A stretch of 64,000 nucleotides of DNA from Embiotoca jacksoni (Eukaryota; Chordata; Actinopteri; Embiotocidae). The position numbers and the translations under genes were made by a program. Below are positions 35,137 through 45,500 of the stretch, in pieces. The DNA lies in contig JAKOON010000006.1 in the NCBI GenBank assembly GCA_022577435.1, positions 2,636,001 through 2,700,000 of the forward strand, in the 5' to 3' direction. Every line of letters starts with the position of its first letter. Within the stretch, counting starts at the first letter, position 1. The notes below the pieces were generated by a model. It did no database searches. It was not told the DNA's origin and was given only the letters and a program-made list of their open reading frames with translations.

Positions 35137-37007
35137 CAGGCTAAGATTGATCATCACATCGAGTTGTTTCGATTGAGACTGGAGGAGACTCTGCAGAAGT
35201 AAGTAAACGTGTTTATTACATGTTTGAGATTAAACCGCATGTGTGTGTGATTATCAGCTGTTGATCATTGATGGCCCCCGACGGTACCTGACAGAGACGA
35301 TAAGAAATAAAACAGTTCCAAAGCAGACGGTCGGTTTCTGTCTCATCTTCTGAGTGTCCACAGCATCTGTCCGTCCCCGCTGTAGGACGATATCAGAGGA
35401 CAGAAGCTGCATGACATGAATCTAGCTGTTAGAGAGACAAAGAGGACTGTGTGTCTCTGAACACTCTGTCCTCCACAGAGATGTCTCACTGTCAGCTCCA
35501 CGCCGTCTCCTACCATCACTGATGTCATTGATTGGTCAGGAGGCGGAGCTTTTATACAACCCTGTTTCCTAAAAAGCTGTGTAAAATGTAAATAAAAACA
35601 GAATGTTAGGATTTGTAAATCATGTAAACTCATATTTAATGAAAATAGACCAAAGACAAAATATGTTGAAACTGAGAAATTTTATAGTTTGATAAAAAAA
35701 ACAATATGCTTATTTGTAATTTCATGGCAGCAACTCGTTGCAAAAAACGAACAAAATTTGGGACAGGGTCAACAAAAGACTGGAAAAGTTGTGTAACCCT
35801 AAAAAAACAAAAAAACACCTGGTGGAACATCTCACAACAAATTAGGTTATCTGGCAACAGATCAGTGACATGATTGGGTATAAAAATATATTTTCAGAGA
35901 GGCAGAGTCTCAGCAGGGAAGACGGTGAGAGGTTCATCAGTCTGTGAAAGATTCAACGTAAAATTTAAAATAATTGTGGATTTCATCATCTACGGTTCAT
36001 AATATCATGAAAAGATTCAGAGAATCTGGAGAAATCTCTACACAAGGGACAAGGCTGAAAACCAAAATTGGATGGCTGTGATCTTCGGGCCCTCAGGCAG
36101 CGCTGCATTAAAAAAAGACAATTCTGTCGTGGAAATCACTGCATGGGCTCAGGAACACTTCTGAAAGCCATCGTCTGTGAACACAGTTCATCACTGCATC
36201 CACAAATGCAGGTTAAAACTCTACCATGCAAAGAAGAAACCAGAGGAGAGGGACCATCCAGCTTGTTTTCAGCGCTCAGTTAAAAAGCGAGCATCTGTGA
36301 TGGTACAGGGATGCATTAGTGCACATGACATGGATAGCTTGTACATCTAGGAAGGAACCATTAATACTGAATGATATATACATACTGTATGCTGTCATCC
36401 AGACAACGTCTCTTTCAGGGAAGGTCTTGTTTATTTCAGCAAAACCACATTCTGCACGTATTCCAACAGCATGGCTCCATAGTAGAAGAGTCCGGGTGAC
36501 AAACGTTTACAGTGTTGTTAAAAGAAAAGGTGATGCAGCACAATGGTAAACATGACCCTGTCCCAACATTTTAAAAACATGTGGCTGGCATTAAAATCCA
36601 AATCAGCATATATTTTTCTAAAACAATACAATTTCTCCGTTTCAACGTTTGATATGTTGTCTATTTTCAAATAAATATGAGTTTACATGATTTACAAATC
36701 ATCACATTCTGTTTTTATTTACACTTTACGCAGCGTCACATCTTTTTTGGAAACAGGGTTGTAAGTTTTGATTGGTTATCTTGAACTTAGCTCTGCTAAC
36801 TGATCAGGAGCAGGTTAGCGCTGCGGCATCAATAACCATGGTTCAAGTCAAGAAACCGGACCAGAACTAGTCAGCAGCAGAAAACCTGCAGAACGGTGCA
36901 GGGAGAGGACAGGCAGGCAGGAAGGACACCCAGCTGACAGGGGTTTCTGTGTTTTCAGGCTGCAGGACAGGTTACCTGGAGCTGTGAAGAGAAACAAAGC
37001 TGAGTGA
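32218..37007 (+). CDS. Reticulon-family ER membrane-shaping protein (218 aa)
   Basis: Reticulons insert a hydrophobic hairpin pair in the ER membrane and bend it into tubules. Exons: 32218-32302, 33557-33707, 33806-33862, 34202-34340, 34793-34862, 34946-34992, 35140-35198, 36959-37007, for 657 nt in frame. A short Ser-rich N-terminus (MADSTSSS) leads into the reticulon homology domain: LIHWREPRKS, hydrophobic segment 1 (about 45-77), the conserved loop VYKSVIQAVQKSDEGHPF with LLLVEDLVDSLK, hydrophobic segment 2 (from 145, MTYVGAVFNG), and a C-terminal KRNKAE dilysine-type ER retrieval signal. The ATG at 32218 was chosen for its AAAATGG context. The acceptor at 33556 was preferred over CCCTGCAG seven bases later because only it keeps frame. 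MTYVGAVFNG is RTN3-like, but the loop is divergent, so no paralog is named. Transcripts starting further upstream are possible. Confidence 0.9.
32681..32720. repeat. (TG)n microsatellite
   Basis: About 20 TG units in reticulon intron 1. Confidence 0.9.
33065..33330. repeat. AAGGTTCCTG minisatellite
   Basis: Roughly 25 units of 10-11 bp (GGTTCCTGAA, GGTCCCTGAG variants) in reticulon intron 1. It runs on into a GGTCCTGGT/GGTTTTGGTT six-base array up to about 33430. Confidence 0.85.
33870..34130. repeat. ACACACAGACACACAAAATACC minisatellite
   Basis: Degenerate 30- to 50-bp units made of CA, GACACA and AAAATACCACAGTAAC blocks fill most of the reticulon intron before the exon at 34202. Confidence 0.8.
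34541..34792 (+). repeat. 21-bp minisatellite of splice-acceptor-like units
   Basis: Exactly twelve 21-bp units, each ending TTTCAG. The last unit provides the authentic AG of the acceptor for the reticulon exon at 34793. The array is open in the frame of that exon and encodes heptads such as LFIVMFQ. See findings. Confidence 0.95.
35104..35135. repeat. (TG)n microsatellite at a reticulon splice acceptor
   Basis: About 16 TG units run into TTCAG, the acceptor of the exon at 35140, and replace the pyrimidine tract. Confidence 0.9.
35480..36850. repeat. Dispersed repeat copy split by a Tc1-type insertion
   Basis: 35480-35556 and 36764-36850 together resemble 45250-45400 (GTCAGCTCCACG, TACCATCACTGATGTCA, AGCAGGTTAGCTCTGC-like, CATCAGTTACCATGG-like words). 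The middle is the transposon at 35557-36761. Family not identified. Confidence 0.6.
35557..36761 (+). mobile_element. Degenerate Tc1/mariner-superfamily DNA transposon
   Basis: Ends are inverted copies: CAACCCTGTTTCC...TGTAAATAAAAACAGAATG on the left, and its reverse ending GGAAACAGGGTTG on the right, each flanked by TA. The interior holds recognisable decayed transposase sequence on + (for example GATTTCATCATCTACGGTTC near 35978, CTCTACCATGCAAAG near 36219, and GATGGTACAGGGATGCATTA near 36298) with many stops and indels. It sits in the last intron of the reticulon gene and is certainly inactive. Confidence 0.85.
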
Positions 37008-37093
37008 CACCTGAGCACCTGTGAGTCTTCGCCGTCCTCCGATTGGTTCATCTGTCAGTGAATCCCCTGCTGAGCATTTTCTAAAAGTCCTCT

Positions 37094-37099
37094 AATAAA
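37094..37099 (+). terminator. Reticulon polyadenylation signal (AATAAA)
   Basis: AATAAA lies 87 bp after the reticulon stop codon (37005-37007). Confidence 0.65.
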
Positions 37100-37422
37100 A
37101 TCAGATGGATGACAAACGGTGAAGCTGTCTGCTGGTTTTATTCTGTCTCAAGGACCGGTCCACTGTTCGGTCCTTCCATGTCCCCCTGTGTCCCATTGTC
37201 TCTTCTGTCCATGTGTGTCTGATCAGATTAGATTTTGGAGGTCAAAGGTTACTGTGATCTCCTGTCTGCCCCATTTTCATGACCGCGATGCCGTCACTGA
37301 GGACAGAGGGACAGACTGTGTCCATCCTCCACATGTGGTCAGATCCTGAATGTGACTCACAACGGTGCTGATTGGAGAGCTCTTCTGTGTCTATAGATCT
37401 GTGTCTATACGTATATAGACAC

Positions 37423-37460
<38 letters not shown>

Positions 37461-38814
37461 ACCTTAACACATTTAATAGATGAAACTTTTGTACTTTTAT
37501 GGAAGTCCAAAAACCAAACATGATTCAAACATAATATAGAATTAATATCACAGTATCACAGATTAAAGTATCAGTATTGTAGTATTATTAAGAGTTAGTA
37601 GCTCTACTAATTAATATTAATTATTTGGATTATTTGTTGAAAAGTTTTTTCTTTTTGAATTCATTATTTGTATTATTATTAAAATAATTTTATCTAATTT
37701 GATTAATTTAGGATGACACATATCAATAATGTGAACTGAACTCACCCTCCTGTAGCAAACGCCTGAAGATGGGAAGAACAAACACGTGTCATCCTGAACA
37801 TAAAAACAACATGCATGAACATTATCACAGAAAATAAACAACATGAGAGGACCAATATGACCTCAAACATTCACCCTCAGGAACATGTTACATGTGAAGG
37901 TTGTGATGTTACATGTGACTGTTACATGTTACATTTGACCTATCAACCTACCTTGCGCATTTACAAATATCTCAAAATCCAGTGAGGTCGGTTTGTTCCA
38001 AACGCTCCAAAGACAAATTAAAAGCAGGAACACAAAATGTTGCAGGAAACTGAACTCTGCTCTTAGCTGCGTTTGTTTTAGTTGATATATAAAACTCCTC
38101 ACAAAGCACTGTCAAAATAAAAGCAGCTTCCTATAACACCTGTCAAAATAAAAGCATCATTGTTGAACTGAAAAGAGGTGCATTTTATTTTATTTTATTT
38201 CAGCTATAGCATGGAATGTATATATATATATATATATATATGGTAATATGCATGTTTGTGTATGTATATATATATGTTCATAACAGGAGAGAAGTTTTTG
38301 AGGTTAAAAACAATGTTTGTTTCTTCTGTAAGGTTGTTTGTTTACACAAACCCTAATGATAAAAAACAGAAGGAAAAAAATCCAAAGTAATAATAATGTA
38401 CAGACACACAAAGATATTGGAGATGTTTTTACTCACAAAAGAAAAAGAAACATCATGTGTAGCACAGTTCACATTATATATTCAGATTGCAGGATGCTGA
38501 AGACGTCTTCTGATCAGGAACAGACATTTTTATTTTACAGGAATACGAATGGTTTGTTTAAACCAAACTGAATATTATAAACAGCTTTAAACTTTATGAT
38601 AAACAACACCAAATAAAAACCTGACTTCATCCTTACTCTGTTTCTCTCTTTTTACTGTGTAGGTTTAAAATTAAAATCTGAAATCTGAATCTCCTAAGGC
38701 AGAGGGTTAGGGTCATCGATCTGACAGTTTACAATACTTTTTTATATCATAGAAATAAAATCTACAAAACAAAATGAAAGTTCAGGATGTTTACCAGGTG
38801 ACCTGATCAGACAG
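37100..38814. other. Reticulon - transporter intergenic region, left part
   Basis: AT-rich, no exon recognised. It holds a (CA)n run at about 37425-37456 and a (TA)n run at about 38217-38246. Two short TGTCAAAATAAAAGCA words (38110 and 38140) look like parts of a dispersed repeat, since similar words recur at 9847 and 45934. Confidence 0.6.
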
Positions 38815-39285
38815 ATGAGACCTTAACCCTAACTAACCCATAACCCCAACCCTAACTGACCCTCACCCTAATTAACCCTTATCCTAACTAACCCCAACCC
38901 TAACTATCCCCTAACTAACCCTCACCCAAACTAATCTGTATTCTAACTAACCCTCACCCTAATTAACCCTTATTTGAACTAACCCCAACCTAATTAACCC
39001 TCACCCTAACTAACCCCAACCCTAACTCACCCATATCCTAACTAATCTCTAACCCTAACTAACCCCTAACCCTAATTATCCCTAACCACTAACCCTAACT
39101 AACTCTCACCCTAACTAACCCTCACCCTAACTAACCCATATCCTAACTAATCTCTAACCCTAATTAACCCCTAACCCTAATTATCCCTAACCACTAACCC
39201 TAACTAACCCTCACCCTAACTAACCCGTATCCTAACTAATCTCTAACCCTAACTAACTCCTCATCCTAACTAACCCCTAACTCTG
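38815..39285. repeat. Degenerate telomere-like (CCCTAA) array
   Basis: About 470 bp made almost only of CCCTAACTAACC, ACCCCTAACCCTAATTA and CTCACCCTAACTAA words. It is a degenerate interstitial relative of the vertebrate telomere repeat on the C-rich strand. Confidence 0.85.
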
Positions 39286-39454
39286 TGATGACCTGTGCCC
39301 TCTGCTGGTTTACTGTTTGGTAGACTGACAGTTAACCATCACGACGACTGAGAGAAGCAGCTGTGACCTGCTGTGATGTACCGGACGCTCTAATCAGGCA
39401 GCGAGTCTGTAAAGATTGAACTTATTTTATTGTATTTTTTAATTTTTTTTTAAA

Positions 39455-39595
39455 TTTTTTTTTTTCACTTTATTAATCCCCGAGGGGAAATTTCTTTGCT
39501 ACAGCAGGGGGGCTCTCAGGGGGGAGCTGCTGCAACAGGCTGCCACTAGCGCGGCGCCAGGTAACCTGACCTGAGGTGCATGTTTTTGGAGCTGT
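39455..39595 (-). mobile_element. Truncated SINE (3' part)
   Basis: The reverse complement matches the 3' half of the SINE at 60229-60515 (GGTTACCTGGCGCCGCGCTA, CCCCTCGGGGATTAATAAAG). The tRNA-like head is missing. Confidence 0.8.
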
Positions 39596-39762
39596 CACTC
39601 TTTATTCCAAAAGGTTCGTCTGAAATGTTGATTCAGTGATGGTTCAACAGTCAGCTGTTACATCATCCACTAACCTCAAATAAGAACTCCGTAGTGAACT
39701 GTTTTCCACTCAGATCAGTAACAGAGTCATTAACCCTCAGCTTCCCAGTGAATCCAGGTGAG

Positions 39763-40103
39763 CAGGTGAGTCCCAGTTAGACCGGTCTGAACAGGTGAGT
39801 CCCAGTTAGACCGGTCTGAACAGGTGAGTCCCAGTAAGACCGGTCTGAACAGGTGAGTCCCAGTTAGACCGGTCTGAACAGGTGAGTCCCAGTTAGACCG
39901 GTTTGAACAGGTGAGTCCCAGTTAGACCGGTCTGAACAGGTGAGTCCCAGTTAGACCGGTCTGAACAGGTGAGTCCCAGTTAGACCGGTTTGAACAGGTG
40001 AGTCCCAGTTAGACCGGTCTGAACAGGTGAGTCCCAGTTAGACCGGTCTGAACAGGTGAGTCCCAGTTAGACCGGTCTGAACAGGTGAGTCCCAGTTAGA
40101 CCA
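39763..40103. repeat. 29-bp minisatellite containing the transporter stop codon
   Basis: About 11.7 copies of a unit CAGGTGAGTCCCAGTTAGAC plus CGGTCTGAA, nearly identical to each other. The last, altered copy carries the TTA (stop) of the transporter gene at 40096-40098, so the array forms the start of its 3' UTR. Confidence 0.95.
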
Positions 40104-42531
40104 GAGCTCTGAAGATGAAAGATATAGCAGCTCCTAAAGCCAAACCCAGAGACAGAAAGAAAGCCATGATGGATCCGGCCGTCTCAGCTTCATGAGGAAG
40201 AACATTCCTGTTGAACAACAAGAGAAATTTATTACTGAATATTTAATGTTTATTTAAGAAAAGTATTTATCATCATATGTTTCACATGAAATTCATATTT
40301 TAGAATTTAGCAATGAAGAAATGTATTGATGAGGAAGTTCAGTGAAAAGCAGCTGAAAGAGGAGGAAGAAAAGAACAGACCTGATTAAAATCAAACAACT
40401 GTGATTGTTTTACTTTAGTGTTTACACAACGACCAATGTAAACACTGATGAAGAGGAACATCACATGTGATGTTCAGTGATTATCTGTCATGTTGTGGTG
40501 AGTTGTGTTGAGTTGTGTTGATTTGTGAGTTGTGTTGAGTTGTGTTGATTTGTGAGTTGTGTTGAGTTGTGGTGAGTTGTGGTGAGTTGTGGTCAGTCTC
40601 TTACTTCGGTCCGTAGCACATGCACAGACTTGCCAGGTATCCGTTACTGAAGGCGAAGAGGATCATAAAGACGATGAAGAAGCCGTCGTGATGGAAAAAG
40701 ATCGGCAGGTGAAGACGAGGCTGAACGTTACACAACATGAAGAGAGGGACGAAGACCACGCGACACACGATGGACACAGGAAGTATCGCACTGTCTTTGC
40801 CCGGCTGTAACACAAACAATAACGGATTAATTTATTTATTGATACATTTATAACGAACCTCAAACAGAGTTAGGCTGAATGAGGCGGGTGGAGACAGAGG
40901 AAGACATCCTGGGGTCACTGTGCTGCATTAAAAAGAACCTGTCGGATGATTATTGTTCGGTTTTGATATCAAACTCACCCACATGCAGACAGCCGTTAGG
41001 CTCCGCCCCCCCCAGTCACAAAGGTTGAAGAGCAGGAAACAGCTGACTGGGATGAAGTACAGTTCTGCAAATACAACACATAAAGATCTGAATATTTGTG
41101 TTGAACTTAATCAGCTGACGGATATGAGACACCACAGAAGAAGAAGTGTCCACTGACCCCAGGAGCCTCCGTCAGCGAGGGTCGACTTGGTGTCGGCCGT
41201 GATGGCGGGAAACGTGCCGATGGTCACGGTGAAGGTGAAACACACCAGCAGAGCCAAGAGCCAGATCTGAGGGTCAAAGGTCACAAACCGGGAGGGTCAA
41301 AGGAATTGATTTGTAATCAATTATTATTAATTCATATTTGAACTATATATTGATTTCTTGTTAAATTATTTTTGATTGGTTTATTGATTTATTATTAATT
41401 TGCTATTGATTCATTACTGATTTGTTGATTGATATATCATTGATTAATTATTTATTTATTTGTGGATTTATTCATTGATTTATTCATTTATTTATTGTTA
41501 AATTATTATTGATTTATTCATTGATTTGATGATTTGATTTGTCATAAATGTATTCCTCTCCCTGTGATTGATTTGATAATGATCTTCTTCACTGTATTTC
41601 TCATTAATGATTGATTTCTGTGCAGATTTCTTTCTTGAACATATTATGATTATTTTGATGGGAAAAGTTTCAGTGTCTCTGAAAATATAAAAATGTTTTA
41701 GTTTCAGTGTTTGACCTTCTTAAAGATTCTCATCATGGAGACGTTCTGTTGTTTCGGCTGCTCGGCTGCTGCGTCTGCTGCGTCTGCTGCGTCTGTACTC
41801 TCTGGAGAACAATAAGAACAATAACAACAATAACAATGCGATTTCAGACTGAAGTCATCCAACATCTTCAATAAAAGAGAAACAAAACAAGATTTGACTG
41901 CAGACAGAAACTCTGTTACAGAAAAGGTTATCCATTATTTATCAAACAGTTATTGGTGACATCATCAGCTCAGAATCAACATCCAAACTAAACCGTTGAA
42001 CTTTTAGAGGTCTGTCCAGTTAACAAGTGTAGATGTGTTTGTTTAGTACCTCCGTTCATGAGGCTGATGGAGTTCGGCTCCTCGTTTGATCTCTGTCTCC
42101 TGTTTTTCTCCTGATAAAACTGGAAAAACTCCTGAAAAAACAAACACATGAATTTTTCTCCACACGGATCATTGATACAATAAAATCTATCAAATGTGTC
42201 ATCTGATTGGACGATAGAGAAACAATACAAACTGTTAAAAGGACAAAATGTGTTCATGTTTGGTTCCCAGTTCTGGTTCAGTAAGCAGACCCTCTCTCTA
42301 CTGTCAACATTCACAGTTCCTGTTTGATGAAGTTTATAGTTGGAGCTGCTTAGGTGACCCTGAACCATCCAGGTCTGCTGCTGTCGGCCCACGGTCACTT
42401 CCTGTATCGTCCCTTCCTGTTTACTATCTGACATTTTACCTAGAAGTCCGATTTCAACTGATGGAACGTGAACTAGACTTTCTGCTGTTCGTGATGAAAC
42501 CGGATGACATAAATAAAACAGACTAAGACAG

Positions 42532-42585
<54 letters not shown>

Positions 42586-45500
42586 TGAGTTACCATTTTA
42601 GGCAGCAGGATGTAGGAGAGGGCAGACAGAAAAATAACAGCACAGGCTGTGATGAAATAACCGAATGCTGCATCCCGCAGTTCAGAACCACCTACAGAAA
42701 ACAAGGAAGGAAGGAAGGAAGGAAGGAAGGAAGGAAGGAAGGAAGGAAGGAAGGAAGGAAGGAAGGAAAGAAGGAAGGAGGAAGGAAGGAAGGAAGGAAG
42801 GAAGGAAGAGGAAGCGGAAGAGGAAGAGAAGAGGAAGAGAAGAGGAAGAGAGAATATTTTGTTTATAATTTTAGAAACATCACTTTTACATCAACAATAC
42901 AGGAAAGACATGATTAATCTCCACAGAAACTTAATCAGAGGACATACTGATGATTAACTGATGAGTAATTGATGAGTAACTGATGATTAATTGATGATTA
43001 ATTGATGATTAACTGATGAACAATTCATGAGTAATTCATGAGTAATTAACAATTAATTGATGAGTATCTGATTCACTAATGATTAATTGATGATTAATTG
43101 ATGAGGTATTAATGAGGGATAAATAATAATAATTGATCTGACTTGTGATGGCGCAGATCATAGCAAAGGCAGCGAAGGATCCAGCGAGTCCCTGACCGCT
43201 CATGATGGGAGTCGTATATGAAGCCGGCAGCAAACCGGCCATCCCAAACAGACTGCCCTGCAGTATTGCTCCAAAGGCTGTCAACAAACAAACAAACAAA
43301 CAAACAAACAAACAAACAAACAAACAAACAAACAAACAAACAAACAAACAAACAAACCAACAGATAAATAAACAGACTGCCCTGCAGCACTGCTCCAAAG
43401 GCTGTCAACAAACAAACAAACAAACAAACAAACAAACAAACAAACAAACAGCTAAAGGTCATCAATAAGACAGATAAACAAACAGACTCACAGTTGATGA
43501 TGACGATCTTCACCATGGTAACAGAGAAGAAGGGCAGGGGCTCCATGGGAATTTTGACAATGATGGCGGTGACGATGAAGACGAACATGATGACGAGCAG
43601 ACTGCCCATCACACGCACACGCTGAGGAACCCTGACAGAGCAAGAAGAAGAAGCTCAAGAATCAGACGAGAGCTCTGGTAGCTACATCCTCCAACCAATC
43701 ACAGACTGGGACAAGTGTCCTGTCAGAGAAACAGACATTTATTTATTCATTTATCTAATGTATATTTGTGAAGGGACAAGTATGTAGCACAAACAATGCG
43801 ACACACCACAGCACTTGTAGCTAATTTGCAATGCCAAGGTGGGCCTTTAAAATACAGAAAATCAACAACTTACAACACATTCACAGGAGACAAATCATAT
43901 ATACACTCGACAGCAGGTATACACAATCAAAACACAAAAGTTAAAGAGAAATACAGACAGATTATAGGACAAATCAATATTAAAACGCACCATAAAAAGG
44001 AGCACCAGATCATTCATGACTACATGACTGCTCCCTCTTTAAAAACTGTTTCAGCTGGAGTTTGAAATGATCTGAATCAGGATCCCGTTTGAGTTCGGTT
44101 GGCAGAGAGTTCCACATGGTGATCTCCCGCAAGGATGTTTGTCCAAACCAAGATTTATGTAAAGGCACCTTGCAATTTCCTACACGCGTTACAGACCCTG
44201 AAACTCTGAGTGGACCCACCAGGTCAGCTGGGGAGCCTTATTATTTATGCATATATCGAAGAGTTTAAGATTAGAAAGTTGGATAAAATGATCAAAACTT
44301 AACAAATCTGATTTCTTAAGAATATAACAATGATGTGATCTTATTGGTTTCCTGTCCAAGATTTTGATAGCTCGATTGTAAATCACCATAACAGGTTTGG
44401 TTACTGTAGATGCTGCTTGTAACCAAGAGGTGACACAATAACACAAATGTGAAAAGATCATATGCAACTTTTTGCAGCATGAAATGGTAGACAGTCTCTG
44501 ATAAGTCTAAATGTATGCAAGATCTCACTTACCATTGTAATGTGATATTTGACCTCTGACACTTGTTCAATGCATTGTCCATTAATCTTTAAATTTCGCA
44601 GACCTTTTTCAAAGAACAGCAAACTGACACAGTTTTCTTAACATTGAGTGTAAGACATGAGTTTTCAAACCATGCTGGTATGGACTGTAAATTATATGAC
44701 AGCTGTGTGGAAACTTGACAGAGGAGTTGTACCAGATACATATATAACTCTGTCATCTGCGTACATCTGAAAACCTGCTCCAATACCTGAATGTGGTAAG
44801 TAATTTGTAAACAAACTAAAGAGAAGTGGACCAAGAACGGAGCCTTGTGGAACTCCTGTTTTAGTCATTAAAAAATATGACGTTTCATGGTTAATGACAA
44901 CACATTGTTGTCTGGAAAAGATAAGATCTAAACCAAGGTAAAGTTTTATCAGAGAAATTTAATTTAGAGAGTTTATGAATAAGAATATCATGATTTAATG
45001 TGTCAAATGCCTTTTTAAGATCCATAAAGACTGTCCTGATGACTTCGCCTTTATCAAATGATGATTTAAGCTGTTCTATTAGAAAGCAACTAGCAGTCTC
45101 TGTAGAGTAATGAGGTCAGAAGCCAAACTGTAATGGATGTAGAAAATTCACTGATTCTACATACTTTGTTACTTGATGAGCTACAACTTTTTCCAGACCT
45201 CTAGAAAATACTAGACTATTAACTGGTGTATAGTTGCATACCTGGTCCACGGCTCCCGTCAGCTCCACGTCTACCATCACTGATGTCACTGAATGGTGAG
45301 GAGGTGGAACTTTTGTACTGTTTGATCTGTTTGTACCTGCTTGAAGCAGGTTAGCTCTGCAGCATCAGTTACCATGGCGATGTAGGAAGTGAATCAGCTT
45401 TGTAGTCCTGAAAACCCAGAGTTAAACCTGACGTTACCATGGTAACCACCAGACCCCTGAAGGTCATGGTGCTTCAAGTCAACTGACCCCTAAAAGGCTT

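Noticed and set aside
39763..40103. Regular 29-bp repeats considered as a CRISPR array
   Set aside because: Direct tandem copies with no spacers, in a vertebrate genome. It is a minisatellite.
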